Assembly (NCBI GenBank): GCA_963580285.1
Contig: OY757026.1
Span: forward strand, 86,898,651-86,962,650
DNA: 64,000 nucleotides
Source: Lucinisca nassula
Taxonomy: Eukaryota > Mollusca > Bivalvia > Lucinida > Lucinidae
Direction: 5' to 3'
Both the position numbers and the translations under genes were made by a program. Of the stretch, positions 30,745-42,471 are shown piece after piece. A model generated the notes under the pieces. That model ran no database searches and was not told where the DNA came from. It worked only from the letters and a program-made list of their open reading frames with translations. Position 1 is the stretch's first letter, and each line of letters starts with the position of its first letter.

Positions 30745-31075
30745 ACTGCCGCGATTTATTTCTGTTAGGCTTTGTCTTTTGAGTGTGTGTGTATTGCTTA
30801 TATTATTTTGTTTTGGATAGCCATTCGACCACTTAGTTGGAAAGTAACTGTCCTTTCGGCTTTCCGCTGTTGATGTTCCCATTAGGGTCTAGTTGGTTCA
30901 TGTTTGTGTTTCTTTCCCTTTGGTGTCTGTTAATTGTATCGTTTCCTGATCATTGCCTTCACTCATAGGGTCTAGTTGTTTCATCTTTGTGTTTCTGTCC
31001 CTTTGGTGTCACTGATGGGAACTGTGGGTTAATTGTTTCGATTCCTGATCATTGCCTTCACTTCTGCTTTATGTG
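30745..31075 (+). mobile_element. Retroelement B 3' ends, two in tandem
   Basis: TTTCGGCTTTCCGCTGTTGA to GATCATTGCCTTCACT at 30965, then a second partial 3' end to 31070. Confidence 0.7.
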
Positions 31076-31379
31076 CACTGATACTAGCTCAAAAGTGCGC
31101 AATCACAAAAACACAGAAAGCGAAGTAATTTATATGTATGAATTCAATCCAGGACCCGTACGGAGTTAGCACCTTTATATGTGCTTTTAACGACCTGTTA
31201 CCTTACAAACTAGTATCAGTCACTGTATGAATTCAGTAAATTATGAATCACGTTTGAGATATCAGCAACAACATGACATCAGAGCAGAAGAAAACCGGCA
31301 ATTGCTCACGGAGGTTCGTACTAAGGGTACAAAACATCTAGTACAATCCTCCTTAAAGTTTCAAAAACTTAAGGATGGA

Positions 31380-33200
31380 GTCCTCATAGACTCCGAGGTC
31401 TGACCCACCGGTAGAGAAGCAATGTCACTACTGTGAAAGACTCGACAACCAATCTTGGCTGGCTGTCACATATACATATATTTTGTTTTTGTCCTTAGGT
31501 ACAAAAAAGAAGTGAAAGCAATCATCATGAATCGATACTAATAACCCACACCTCCCATCAGAAACACCAAAGGGAAAGAAACACAAACATTAAATAACTA
31601 GGCCCTAATGGAAATATGAATAGCAGAAAGCAAAAAGGACAGTTACTTTCCCATGACATGGCCAATGGCTATCCAAAACAAAAATATATAAGCAATACAC
31701 ACATTCAAAGACAAAATATAACAGTAACAAACCGCGACAGGTGTCTGACCCACCAGTAGAGAAGCAATGTCGTCTACTGTGAAAGGCTCGATAACCAATC
31801 TTGGCTGGCTGTCACATATAACATATATGTTGCATCCAGTCCTTCTGTACAAGACAATATTTTTTTCTGAACTGCACTGGAAAATTAAATTACTGTTACT
31901 CAATGTTCGTTTGACTTTATGAAATAGAAGTGAAGGCAATGATCAGGAATCGATACAATAAACCAACAACTCCCATCAGAAACACCTAAGGGATAGAAAC
32001 ACAAACGTGAAACAAGTAGACCCTAATGGAAACATCAATAGCGGAAAGCCAAAAGGACAGTGCCTTTCCCCAAAAATGGCAAAATGGCTATCCAAAACAA
32101 AATGATGTAAGCGAAACACACACTCAAAGACAAGCCATAACAAAAATAAACCGCGACAGAAGAACTGCTTTGGAACGGTCAGGGATAAGGGGCTTAAATC
32201 GATTTTAAAACAAACCTCGCCTTTACTTCCGTCGCGATTTAGACAAATATTTTGTTAAGTCCGCATGAATCAGTGCAACATCTCCGTGAACACCAAACAA
32301 CCACAGAGATGAAACAAGCGTGAGAACTCGACAGCAGGAAACCACTGAAATGCAGGAGCAAAAGAAGACCAACAGTTAGACTTTAATGGGCCTAACCAGA
32401 GACAGACCATCAGGCACCAACCAAATTACATAACATTAGATTCTCTCTAATTCTCAGTAAGTCTTTACGCTGGAACCATCATAGAATCTGAGGTCTGACC
32501 CACCAGCGTGGAATTAAAGAAGGAAGCAAAGTCGTCAACCGTGATTGGGTTAACTACCATGCATGCAGTCTGTCGTATAACATTTACGAAAGTTTACGAA
32601 ATTGATTGCTGAAGTCATTGCTATTATATATTTTTCTGAATTTATATACTAAGTCACCATACAATTTGGGTTCCGATAGACCTTTTTGCAGAAGAGATTT
32701 TAAGTCCAACATTGAACTTTGAAATTAAATCGGAATTACGTCTATAACCTTTTGTAATTCTTTGCGTAGTTTATGATACCGATAACCCTGATTAAGAAGT
32801 TTAGCAGTTAACAATTATTTACGAGTGTTGAAGACAGTTACATGACTAGACCCTTTAGCAAATCGAACTAATTGCGAAATGTAAAGGATGCCACACGAGG
32901 AACATCACCGTCCAAGAAAGGAAAATTTATAATCTCAAAATCAAAATCATCGCGTTTATCATAAATTTTGTAGGTAACAAACCCATCTGCAAAAGACAGA
33001 AGTAAATCCAAAAATGGGGCCTCGGTATCAGAAGAATTTGCTTTATTTAACTGAAGTTCGGGCGGGGTGGGGGTAAATTTGACTGATAAAATCATCGAAA
33101 TATGTATTGTATATATTACATAAATCATCCAAATACCTAGAAGTCGAGCTAAAAGCTTCAATGAGTTCTGATTTATTTTCAACGGAAAGGGTTATCATGA
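31380..33200 (-). pseudogene. Cluster of antisense retroelement B copies
   Basis: Successive B 3' termini at about 31508 and 31922. Between them are two copies of a divergent segment with CCAATCTTGGCTGGCTGTCA (31400-31480, 31742-31850). From 31922 the copy extends to RT sequence: at 32868-33182 (antisense) KFTPTPPELQLNKANSSDTE, APFLDLLLSFADGFVTYKIY and DDFDFEIINFPFLDGDVPR are readable. Stops and frameshifts show decay. Confidence 0.7.
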
Positions 33201-33204
33201 AAAA

Positions 33205-34190
33205 TAGAAGTGAAGGCAATGATCAGAAATCGATACAATTAACCCACAGCTCCCATCAGAGACACCAAAAGGATAGATGCACAGACATTAAACAACTAGA
33301 CCCTAATGGAAATATTAATAGCGGAAAGTCAAAAGGACAGTCACTTTCCCACAAAATGGTTAATTAGCTATCCAAATCAAAATAATATAAGCGATACACA
33401 CACTCAAAGATAACCATAACAAAAATAAACCGCGACAGAAGTACCGCCTTGGAACGATCAGTGAAACGAATTCCACTTTGGGGGGGGGGGGGGGGGGGCT
33501 TAAATCGATTTTACGTGGCCACAATCCTCGCCCTTATATCCGCCGCGATTAAGACAAATAATTTGTTCAGTCCGCATGAAGTCTCTTTCATAACAAAACA
33601 AGAACAGATCATCCACAAGGTTGGCGAAATTCGTACCCATCGGAATACCCACAATTTGTTTAAATAACTTAGTACCAAATCTTATGTAAATATTGTCAGG
33701 TAGAAATGTGAGAGCTTCACACACTTTCTGACATGACCGTCATTCCGATTTAGTTTCAAAATTAAGTCTTGGACCTAAATTTCTTCTGCAGCAAGGCATA
33801 TCGGAACTCGAATTTATGGTGCCTAAGTATATAAATTCAGGAAAATAAATACATGCTAGTCGCGACGGAAATAAGGGCGAGGATTGTGGCCACGTAAAAT
33901 CGATTTAAGCCCATCTCCCCTCCCCCCAGTGGAATTCGTTTCCGCTGACCGTTCCCATGCGGTTCTTCTGTCGCGGTTTATTTTTGTTATGGTTTGTCTT
34001 TGGGCGTTTGTGTCGCTTATATTATTTTATTTTGGATAGCCAATTGACCATTCTGTGGGAAAGTAACTGTCCTTTTGGTTTTCAGCTGTTGATGTTTCCG
34101 TTGGGGTTTGTGTTTCTTTATCTTTGGTGTCTCTGATGGGAGCAAAGGGTTAATTGTATCGATTCATGATCATTGTTATTCTCGTTTACT
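33205..34190. mobile_element. Retroelement B copies, antisense then sense
   Basis: An antisense 3' region (33205-33560) with a 21-base G run at 33479 jumps to the RT motif-B region (33560-33725, antisense GTKLFKQIVGIPMGTNFANL). A sense fragment follows at 33735-34185 and reaches the B 3' terminus. Confidence 0.7.
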
Positions 34191-34666
34191 TGGTGTATTC
34201 TTTGCTTCAGAAGTAGTTTAGTTCGTAGTACCAAAGCGTGAATCCAAAATCGTAAATCCATAGACAAAATGGCAAATATCAATGTTCGGATCAACAGACA
34301 TGGACTCCAGAAGTGTGTAATCAGTCCTTATTCACTTATATTTTACCAATACTTTGCTGTGGATAGTTTTGTTCCCCTCCCCAACCCTTCATTGCACGCC
34401 GTTGCAAGATGTTAGGTGACGGGAAGAGAAGGCAAGTATCAGCAATCGATACAATTACCTTATTGTTTCCTACAAGAAGCCGACGGCAAAGAAGGCCGCG
34501 TGTAGCATGTAAAATGACTTTAATATTGAAACATTACCACTAGAAAGCCATCAGGATAATTTTCTCCTTGAAAATGGTAAAACGGCTATCAACAAAACTT
34601 ACTACCAAGAAATAGACACAGAAACGCAAAGACAACTAGATCAGCAGTCGATGGTATACCATCGCA

Positions 34667-35592
34667 AATACCCGCTTTTTCTATGAGTAACACTAATGAG
34701 CTAGCGAAAACTACATGGAAGTTAAAAAAAATTGCAAAGAATATTCTAACTGATAAGCAAAGTTTCAGAAGTGTAACTCCTATAGTTTAGAAGATATGGC
34801 AAAGTCATACTTTTTTACCTTTGACCTTTTGGTTATGTTGAGGTCCACCCAAAGTATCACAATTTAGTCTACATTCCAACAGCCATCAAATAACCAGGTT
34901 TCAGAAGTGTAACCCCAATAGTTTAGAAGATATGGCAAAGTCATACTTTTTGACCTTTGACCTTGGGGTCGAGGTCACACCAAAAGTAGCCCAACATATT
35001 CTATATTCCAAGGACCATCCAATAAGCAAAGTTTTAGAAGTGTGACTCCAATAGTTTAGGAGATAGGGTAAATCATAATTTTTGACCTTTGACCTTGGGG
35101 TCATGTTGAGGTCAAGGTCACACCAAATGTATCCAAATTTATTTTATATTCCAAGGGCCATCCAATAACCAAAGTTTCAGAAGTGTAACTCTAACAGTTT
35201 AGAAGATATGGCAAAATCATACTTTTTGACCTTTGACCTTGAGATCAAGGTCACAACAAAACGAACCGACATATTCTATATTCCAAGGACCATCCAATAA
35301 GCAAAGTTTCAGAAGTGTAACTCCAATAGTTTAGGAGATATGGCAAATCATACTATTTGACCTTTGACCTGGGGGGCATGTTGGGGTCAAGGTCACAAAA
35401 ATGTAGCCGACTGCCATCTACATACCATGTACTATCCACATGCAAAGTTTCAAAAGTGTAACTTCAGTGGTTGCAGAGGAGATCCATTTACAAGAAACGT
35501 GACGAACGGACAGACAGACAGACGGACTGACGCCGGAGTGAACTGTGGTACGAAAACTATATACCCCATTTTTCTTCGAAAAAGCGGGTATT
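34667..35592. mobile_element. Element I: TIR element made of tandem units
   Basis: Perfect 15-bp terminal inverted repeats AATACCCGCTTTTTC (34667-34681) and GAAAAAGCGGGTATT (35578-35592) enclose about five ~125-bp units. Each unit has AAGTTTCAGAAGTGTAACTC and TTTGACCTTTGACCTTGGGG. A (ACAG)n stretch lies near the right end. No protein is encoded. Confidence 0.85.
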
Positions 35593-35599
35593 ACAATTC

Positions 35600-36115
35600 A
35601 CCAAAACTAAATCTCCAACTGCTGGTTTTCTGTTGTTCCAGCATTTCAGTTATTTCGTGCTGTCGAGTCACCATTGCTGCTACATCTCTGTATTCGTTTG
35701 TTTTTTCTGCTCTTGGAGTTGTTGCACTGAAGTGTGAAGAAAAAACTCTTTCATGAGGAATGAACAAATTATAATTTGTGGAAACCACGGTAGAACCAAG
35801 GGTACGGATTGTGGCCACGTAAAATCTATTTAAAGCACCCCCCCCCCCACCCCCAACACACACACACCTCCCAGTAAAACATTACTGACCGTTCTAATTA
35901 GAAGTGAAGGCAATGGTGTTTTTTTTTTTCTGTTGTAGTTTATTATTGTTATAGTTCGTCTTTGTTTGAATTCCTAATAGCTTTTATTTTGGATATCCAA
36001 TCGACCATTTTGTGGGAAAGTAACTGTCCCTTGGCTTTTCGCTAATGATGCTTTGATATTGGTGGGTTATTTGTATCGATTCATGAATATTGCCTTTACT
36101 TCTAATTTACCTACA
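35600..36115 (+). mobile_element. Retroelement B 3' region
   Basis: Sense B 3' region with a poly(C) run at 35837-35850, ending TTGCCTTTACTTCTA; a short internal restart is visible at 35898. Confidence 0.65.
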
Positions 36116-36389
36116 CATCCTGTTGGTAAATCAGACTAATAAAACGTTCAAGGTAGAACATTTGAAATCTCTTGAGACAACTCCAGGAAGGCTTCAAGAT
36201 GTCAGGTAAGTCTACCTGTATAGACGCACAGCAAAGTCAGTTACATCCGGTTGCAATATGCGAGATGTCGAATTACAGCTGGCGTCAAGGGAATGTGGGG
36301 TAGCCGTGAAAAGTCTACATGTCCTTCGGCATAGTGTATTTTATATCCGTTGTCCTTTGGAGTCATTGATGCGATTGTGGAGTTTATTG

Positions 36390-36945
36390 AAAATTCAAGC
36401 TCTTAAACCACCACTGAACTCTCTAAATTATTCACTTCATGTTTAACTGCCATCAGAAACATGTGATTAAATATTGCGACAAAGTCTTTGCAAGATCAGG
36501 TAGAAATTTGTTTTGGTCCATAACAAATTCTAATAAAGTTTTAAATAAATTAAAATCCAGACGTTTTAGGAGGCCTTCATGCGGACTGAACAAATTATTT
36601 GTCTAAATCGCGACGGAAGTAAGGGCGAGGATTGTGGCCACGTAAAATCGATTTAAGCCCCCCAGTGGAAATCTTTCCACTTACCGTTCCAAGGCGGTAC
36701 TTCTGTGGCGATTTATTTATGTTGTTGTTTGTTACTTTCTGTGTGTATCACTTGTGTCTTTTGGTTTTGGATGACCATGTGGCAATTTTGTGGGAAAGTA
36801 ACTGTCCTTATGGCCTTCCTTTGTTTAGGTTTCCATTATGGTCTGGTCGCTTAATGTTTGTATTTCTTTCCCTTTGGTGTCTTTGATGGGTGGAGTAGGT
36901 TTATTGTATCGATTCCTGCTCTTTGTTTTACTTCTACTTTTCAAA
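36390..36945 (+). mobile_element. Retroelement B, internally deleted
   Basis: The N-terminal RT region (near 36430-36570, CCATCAGAAACATGTGATTA) joins directly to the 3' region at CGTTTTAGGAGGCCTTCATG. The RT core is missing. The copy runs to the standard terminus. Confidence 0.7.
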
Positions 36946-37074
36946 TCTGTCTACTTACGATTACGGGTCATTCGTGAGGCATAATTTGCAGAAACTTGCT
37001 AGTCAAGCCCAGAAGGATCGAACACTCCATACTTTTTTCAGTCCTACAGTGTATTATTTGTTTCCAAATTGTTA

Positions 37075-37205
37075 AATGAGGGGTTCTAACGAGCACACAC
37101 AACCTATGTTTTCAGTCTAAATAAACAAAAACAAGTCATGGATTGTCTGCAGGAAAGTTGTCATTTTGGGGATGTGAAAAAAATGCAATATGTCGCATAA
37201 GTAAT
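37075..37205 (-). mobile_element. MITE A2 remnant
   Basis: One core arm (GGTTCTAACGAGCACACAC) and the left half to AATGTCGCATAAGTAATG. Confidence 0.55.
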
Positions 37206-37248
37206 GAAGACGCCGTTGCATATTGTAAACAGATGTCTACCTTCAGCG

Positions 37249-37520
37249 GCATACCATTACGAAAACACGCCTATGCAAATACATTGTATATTTTATCGCC
37301 CAAAAAAAAAAAAATATGAAAAAATCGTGATAATTTTTATTATTAATTTTAAGGCAAACATAGGTTGTTAGCGCTCTTTAGAACCGCCTCAATGAGTACC
37401 AACAATCTGTGTCTTGAGCAGAAATATAAAAAATAATTTATACCCCAGTAAACCCTAGTTTTACTATAAAAAAGTGGGGTTTAAGGGTGTCAAAATTATA
37501 TAGGCGTGTTTGCGTGATGC
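37249..37520 (+). mobile_element. MITE A1 with partly deleted core
   Basis: CATTACGAAAACACGCCTAT to GGCGTGTTTGCGTGATG; the core reads GAACCGCCTCAATGAGTACC, so most of the second arm at the apex is gone. Confidence 0.75.
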
Positions 37521-37679
37521 CACGAAATCATCTTGCACCTGCTATGGTTTCGTTGTTGGCACATCATGGATAGCGGTTGATTCATTAAGATAATGCAAGG
37601 GCGCAATTTACAAGGCTCTACTTACCATTGACGCAAGCATTGCATCTTCCATGATCGTCGTCAGGTTTTTTAGCGCCAG

Positions 37680-38250
37680 CTTTGCCATTTGTGGGTAGCA
37701 GTATAATGGGGTTTGGTCTGTCTCTGGTTGGACCCGTCGGAGCCTAACTCTTGGTTTTCTTTTGCTCCAGCTTTTCGATTATTTCTTGCTGTTGAGTTCT
37801 CATCGTTGTTTCATCTCTGTGGTTGTTTGATTTTTGTGCAGTCTAAGATATTGCACTCATGGGTAAGGAAGCTCGCGTGCGGACTGGACAAAACATTTGA
37901 ATGAATAGCGACGGAAGTAAGGGCGGGGATTTCGGCCGCGTAAAATCGATATAAGACCCCCCCCCCCCCCCACCCCAACCCCCCCCCCCCCCCCCCCCCC
38001 TGGTGAAATACTCCAAGGCGGTTCTTCTGTCGCGGTTATTTTTTAGTTATCGTTCGTCTTTGAATGTGCGTGTCGGTTATATCTTTTGTTTTTTAATAGC
38101 CAGTTGGCCTGTGAGGGGAAAAGTAACTCGTCTTTTGGCTTTTCGCTATTGATGTTTTCATAAGGGTCTGGTTATTTCATGTTTGTGTTTCTTTACCTTT
38201 GAAGTTTAATTATATCGATTTTTGATCATTGCCTTTACTTCTATTTTGAA
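37680..38250 (+). mobile_element. Retroelement B 3' region
   Basis: Sense 3' region with long C runs at 37958-38000, ending GCCTTTACTTCTATTTT. A short antisense terminus (AAGTGAAGGCAGTGATCAGG) follows at 38403-38440. Confidence 0.65.
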
Positions 38251-38449
38251 GGTCACTGATGAGACATAATTGCCAAAAACTAGCTAGTCTAGCCTAGAAA
38301 AGAACACTATGAATTCTACGTTTTTTTCATTCCTGTCTCGTAGTCCTTGCTTCCAAAGGATTAGGATTTTAAAGAACATACTAAGGCTGTTCAGCCAGAA
38401 AAATAAAAGTGAAGGCAGTGATCAGGAATCGATACAGTTTTCCGGGTCT

Positions 38450-38565
38450 TGTCCATCATCCGTTTCGGTTTCAGAACTTTGGGGTTGAGACACAATGATT
38501 AAGATTAAATATCAGAAAGGACTCTGTGTCACTAAATTTGGTATAGTTACGCCTTAATTACCTTA
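38450..38565 (+). mobile_element. Element H, 3' part
   Basis: CATCCGTTTCGGTTTCAGAA to TAGTTACGCCTTAATTA, matching the 3' end of the copies at 28184 and 48535. Confidence 0.65.
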
Positions 38566-38676
38566 CACTACCCAGCCAAAACATCAAAGGGACAGAGACA
38601 TGAACACAAAACAATATTCACCGTATATAGAACATCACCATTGGAAAGTCAAAATAATAGTTTCTTTCCCGATTAC

Positions 38677-38806
38677 GAAAACACACCCGTGCGACATTGT
38701 GCATTTTTTTACATCTTAAAAAATGGCTACTTTTCTTATGAGAATCCGTGATATGTTTCTTATTTACAGTGTAAACATAAGTTGTGGGTGCTCGTTAGAA
38801 CCACCA
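38677..38806 (+). mobile_element. MITE A2, left half ending at apex
   Basis: GATTACGAAAACACACCCGT through TTGTGGGTGCTCGTTAGAAC, then at the apex it switches to a LINE fragment. Confidence 0.7.
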
Positions 38807-39046
38807 CATTTCTTCATCATTCTCGTCAAACCAGTATTGATGTTTGCGAGATACTGGACCTAGGGAATCCATTGCTGAAGAGTGAAAAGTGTCTCTGAAA
38901 ACTTTCCAGTTCTCTTCAGGATCATCTGTACTGAATTCAATTGCATTTAGTCTGCTGCAGATGTCATGGGTAAAGGTTTGCCGCTTGCTGTCTTGTTTCA
39001 GCTTAGAGGCATCCAGTCTCTTGGGGACATCCAGTCTCTTGGGCAC
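38795..39046 (-). pseudogene. LINE fragment (RTE-like), region between endonuclease and RT
   Basis: Antisense frame reading KLKQDSKRQTFTHDICSRLN, STDDPEENWKVFRDTFHSSA, then LGPVSRKHQYWFDENDEE. From memory, ENWK(V/L)FRD...LG..(S/K)RKHQDWFDEND is characteristic of the linker before the RT in RTE/CFDP2-like LINE proteins; no search was run. There is no start codon and the RT is absent. It is bounded by a MITE half on one side and short duplications on the other. Confidence 0.65.
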
Positions 39047-39122
39047 TTTCTTGCCTTGTGGTCACCGGGTATACGCTACATTGGGCACTTTCTTGCCTTG
39101 TGGTCACCGGGTATACGCTACA
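39010..39122. repeat. Two exact short tandem duplications
   Basis: An 18-bp unit CATCCAGTCTCTTGGGGA is repeated (39010-39045; one base differs at the end), followed by a 42-bp unit repeated exactly (39039-39080, 39081-39122). Confidence 0.85.
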
Positions 39123-39326
39123 TTGGTGGCAGCGGTGGGATGAAGACAGGGCCGCCGGGGTGTTTTTTACAAAAACGTGGTGGCCAGTAACATAACGTGC
39201 TAATTAAAAAGAGAAACCTTTTAGTACTTTCAATAAATTTTTGAACCGTAGTAAATATGTTTGTTATCTACCAGACTTAAAGTATCGTCGCCAAAAATGA
39301 GAATTCGATTTTTATACGCGGAAATC

Positions 39327-39509
39327 ATAAAGAAAATACGCCTATATAATTTTGACCCCCTCGAACCCCACTTTGATATAGGAAAACTGGGGTTTACGGG
39401 GGTATACCTTATTTTCTGAGAAAAATATCCCAATTTTTCATCTTAAAATTTTCTCTTTTTTTTTCGGCGATAAAGATTACAATGTATTGTATAGGCGTGT
39501 TTTCGTAAT
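39327..39509 (-). mobile_element. MITE A1 lacking the core hairpin
   Basis: ATACGCCTATATAATTTTGA to AGGCGTGTTTTCGTAATG; termini and right-half hairpin remain, but the ~100-bp core is deleted. Confidence 0.7.
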
Positions 39510-39756
39510 GATCTCTCGTAGCTTGACTGGGTAAGAAACACTAGTCTTATATTTTACACAATTGTTATTTCTGCAGTAGTGTAATCCTTGCTGCCAACGG
39601 AAGGCATTTTATGGTCGAAAATATGTGCACAATACGAACCCCAAAGGAAACAGATCGTTACACATGACCGGCCAAGTAAGGAAAACAATTTCTAAATTAT
39701 AATCATCCCTTTTATCGTTAAAGAAATTAAGACAATTATTTGACTTAACCAGCATC

Positions 39757-39895
39757 ACGTGAAATAAGTCCGTGAAATAAAGAACCCCCTAAACCCCACT
39801 TTATATAGAGAAAACTGCGGTTAACCGGGGTATACATTATGTTTTCTTATTTCTGTTCCAAGACATAGGTTGTGAATACTCGTTAGAACCGCCTC

Positions 39896-39948
<53 letters not shown>

Positions 39949-40109
39949 TAATCGACCTTATGCATATCAATAAGGCGGTTCTAACGAGTACCCACAACCT
40001 ATGTTAGCAGTACAAATAAGAAAAAAATATTACGGATTTTCATCAGAAAAGTAACTGTTTTGGAGATGTGAAAAAAGGCACTATGTCGCACGGGTGTGTT
40101 ATCGTAATG
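39757..40109 (-). mobile_element. MITE A2 with (AAT)n/SINE C tail at the apex
   Basis: Complete termini (CACGTGAAATAAGTCCGTG; GGGTGTGTTATCGTAATG). At the core apex, GAACCGCCTCAATAA is separated from AAGGCGGTTCTAACGAG by ~16 AAT units and GATAATCGACCTTATGC, which resembles the antisense 3' end of SINE C. Confidence 0.75.
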
Positions 40110-40132
40110 CTAATCTGTACACACGAGAAGGG

Positions 40133-40439
40133 TGCCGGCCTCGGTGGCTCAGTGGGATGCGCGTCTGACTGGTGATCAGGAGGTCGCGGGTTCGACTCCC
40201 GCCGGGGTCGGCAACATTCTTTCATGGAGATTGATCATGAAATCTTTTCTACGGTCATTCTCTCCCTTCCGCTGATTCAAGAAGAGCAGTTGTCAGTTTC
40301 TGGCGAAAGAATGTGCACTGTACTGGTTAACTGCTTACTTATAAGCTTGCCCAGGAAAGTGTTGATAGGTAAGTTGACCGGCTCAAAAATGACCTAAATA
40401 GTGTTGACTGGGCCGTTAAACTCCAATACAAACAAACAA
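40133..40439 (+). mobile_element. SINE family E with target-site duplication
   Basis: Full copy: head GGCCTCGGTGGCTCAGTGG, B box GGTTCGACTCC, tail TAGTGTTGACTGGGCCGTTA and (CAAA)n. Flanked by ACACACGAGAAGGG at 40119-40132 and 40440-40453. Confidence 0.9.
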
Positions 40440-40446
40440 ACACACG

Positions 40447-40592
40447 AGAAGGGGCGGTTCTAACGACTACCCACGTACTATATTTTAGAGCAGAGATAAG
40501 AAAAATAAGGTTTACCCCTGTAAACCACAGTGATCCTGTATAAAAGTGGGGTTGGAGGGGGTCAAAATTGTATAGGCGTGTTTTACTTGATG
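40447..40592 (+). mobile_element. MITE A1, right half
   Basis: One core arm (GGGGCGGTTCTAACGACTAC) and the right half to GGCGTGTTTTACTTGATG. It begins next to the SINE E duplication. Confidence 0.65.
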
Positions 40593-40983
40593 CGCCAGTA
40601 TTTGTATTGGACAGCATGCAACTGTCGGTACTTTCTTAATTTGGCTTCGATGTTGCCACCGTTTTCAAAACATATCCAATGCATTATTTGTTTGATTTGA
40701 GGTTTAACGTCCCTGTCAAAACTGTAAAGGTCATTTTGGAGACGGTGTTTCCAATTGTGTTGGACCTTTACCCGATATTGAGATGAAATGACTTCTCAAG
40801 CCCTGCCGCCCAATGGAACCAATAGGGCTTATAAGCATGAACGGTCTGACACTCGCACACCTTTACCTGGGCAGGCTTAGATCCTGTGGGTGGTTTACCA
40901 GTACTCGTGTGCGGTTGGTGTCAGCTCTGCGTCGAAGCATCGTGCAGCCCATTTATTTCTTCAAGCCCCAATGGGCGGGGGCC
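40593..40983 (-). mobile_element. Spacer plus SINE family O (unit of a segmental duplication)
   Basis: A 94-bp non-repeat spacer beginning CGCCAGTATTTGTATTGG is followed by a full antisense SINE O (40687-40983). Spacer and both junctions recur at 42472-42808. Confidence 0.75.
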
Positions 40984-40985
40984 AC

Positions 40986-41347
40986 ACATTGTAAACTTTA
41001 CCGCCGAAAAAAACTAAATTTTTAAGATGAACAAATGTTTCTTATTTCTGCTCAAAATAGAGATTGTGGGTGCTCGTTAGAACCGCCTCATCTCGGCGGT
41101 TCTAACGAGTACCCACAGTCTATTTTTTTAGAGCAGAAATAAGAAAAATAATGTAAACCCCTGTTTGTTTGTTTGATTTAAGTTTTAAGGTCCCCGTCAA
41201 CACTGTAAAGGTCATTTTGGAGACGTTCTTTCCAATTTTGTTGGACTTTTACCCGACATTGAGTTGTAAACCCCTGCGAAACCCCAGATCTACAATATAA
41301 AAGTGGGGTTCAAGGGGGTCAAAATTATAAAGACGTGTTTTCGTGAT
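40986..41347 (+). mobile_element. MITE A1 interrupted by a short SINE O
   Basis: Core hairpin GAACCGCCTCATCTCGGCGG; interrupted at 41164 and resumed at 41265, ending ACGTGTTTTCGTGATAG. Confidence 0.75.
41164..41264 (-). mobile_element. SINE family O, 5'-truncated, with target-site duplication
   Basis: Only the last ~101 bp of O are present, flanked by a perfect 12-bp duplication TGTAAACCCCTG (41152-41163, 41265-41276). Confidence 0.9.
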
Positions 41348-42203
41348 AGTATAGTTCACATGTCCTTAAAGATTGCTGTGAAGAAATATTTGCTTCTGGA
41401 ACTTGACACAAGGAAATCATTTAAGGGGACTGGGAACACTTTCAGGGGAGTAAGGGGAGGCAACTCCTTCAAAAATATTTTTGTTTCCCATGTCAATAGG
41501 GGTCAACTGTTAAAGGAAAGAATATGCTCCTGAGGAGCAATTTTTTTCCTTTAAGGGTTGGCCCCTTTTGCAGTGGGACAGAGCTTACAGAAAAGCGAAC
41601 AGGAAGTCCCGAAAGTTGTCTCTCTTTGAAAAATGGCGGAAAATCTGCCAGGTGTTCCCATCCCCCTTAACTATAACATTCAACCTCGACTGACTACCTG
41701 CCTAACAACATAAAGCTATTTTAACTATTGTGTTCAGCGGCTGAAGCGTGCCATTCCCAGTGTGTCACTCTGGACTCAGACACTTGTATATTATCCCATT
41801 AAAATTATAAAATGTTGAGCAATTCAAAAGCGCTTTTATCGAGTTCTGTAATAGAAACATGCTCGTTTGCTGTATCCAAAAAACAACCCCTATTATACTT
41901 CACAAATCGTGCATTAATTAGCTTTTATTTGCACTTCTTATGCTTTTATTAAAGATGTAAAATGTCGACAAAGTATAGGAATGCTTTGTAAATTTCAATA
42001 GCCGAGCATGCTTTCTAATGAAAGTCTAATGTCATGAAGTTATCAAACGGATTAAGTATCAGTATTGGACAGCAAGCAGCTATCGGTAATTTGATAATTT
42101 GACATCGAGGTAAAACAATCGACCCAAAGCTACTAAATGCCAGAATCAGAAATAGTGCTGTTGTCTACGTGACTGCCACTGATTTGATGAAACTAAGCAT
42201 CAT
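41348..42203. other. Largely unrecognised DNA
   Basis: A GCTCCTGAGGAGC hairpin lies near 41526. The end (42055-42200) repeats parts of 42475-42530 and 43440-43530 (CAGAATCAGAAATAGTGCTG). No gene seen. Confidence 0.5.
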
Positions 42204-42471
42204 GAAAAAAAGCCTTTTTATTTTAACCCGCTTGAACCCCACTTCTATATAGTAAAACCGAGCTTTACTTATTTTTCTTATTTATGCTCTAAAATATAGA
42301 TTGTGGGTACTAGTTAGAACCGCCTCATCGAGGCGGTTCTAACGAGTACCCACGATCTATGTTTTAGAGCAGAGATAAGAAAAATAAGGTTTACCCCTGT
42401 AAACCCCAATTTTCCTGTATAAAACTGGGGTTGGAGGGGGTCAAAATTGTATAGGCGTGTTTTCGTGATGC
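42204..42471. mobile_element. MITE A1
   Basis: Core is a perfect palindrome GAACCGCCTCATCGAGGCGG with long arms; right end TAGGCGTGTTTTCGTGATG. Confidence 0.75.

Noticed and set aside
36632..36886. Recurrent open frames beginning MWPRKIDL in retroelement B 3' regions (also 46186, 49898, 55900, 56447)
   Set aside because: They start at GTG, not ATG, vary in length between copies, and simply reflect the repeated 3' region. I see no domain, and antisense frames over the same DNA are equally long.
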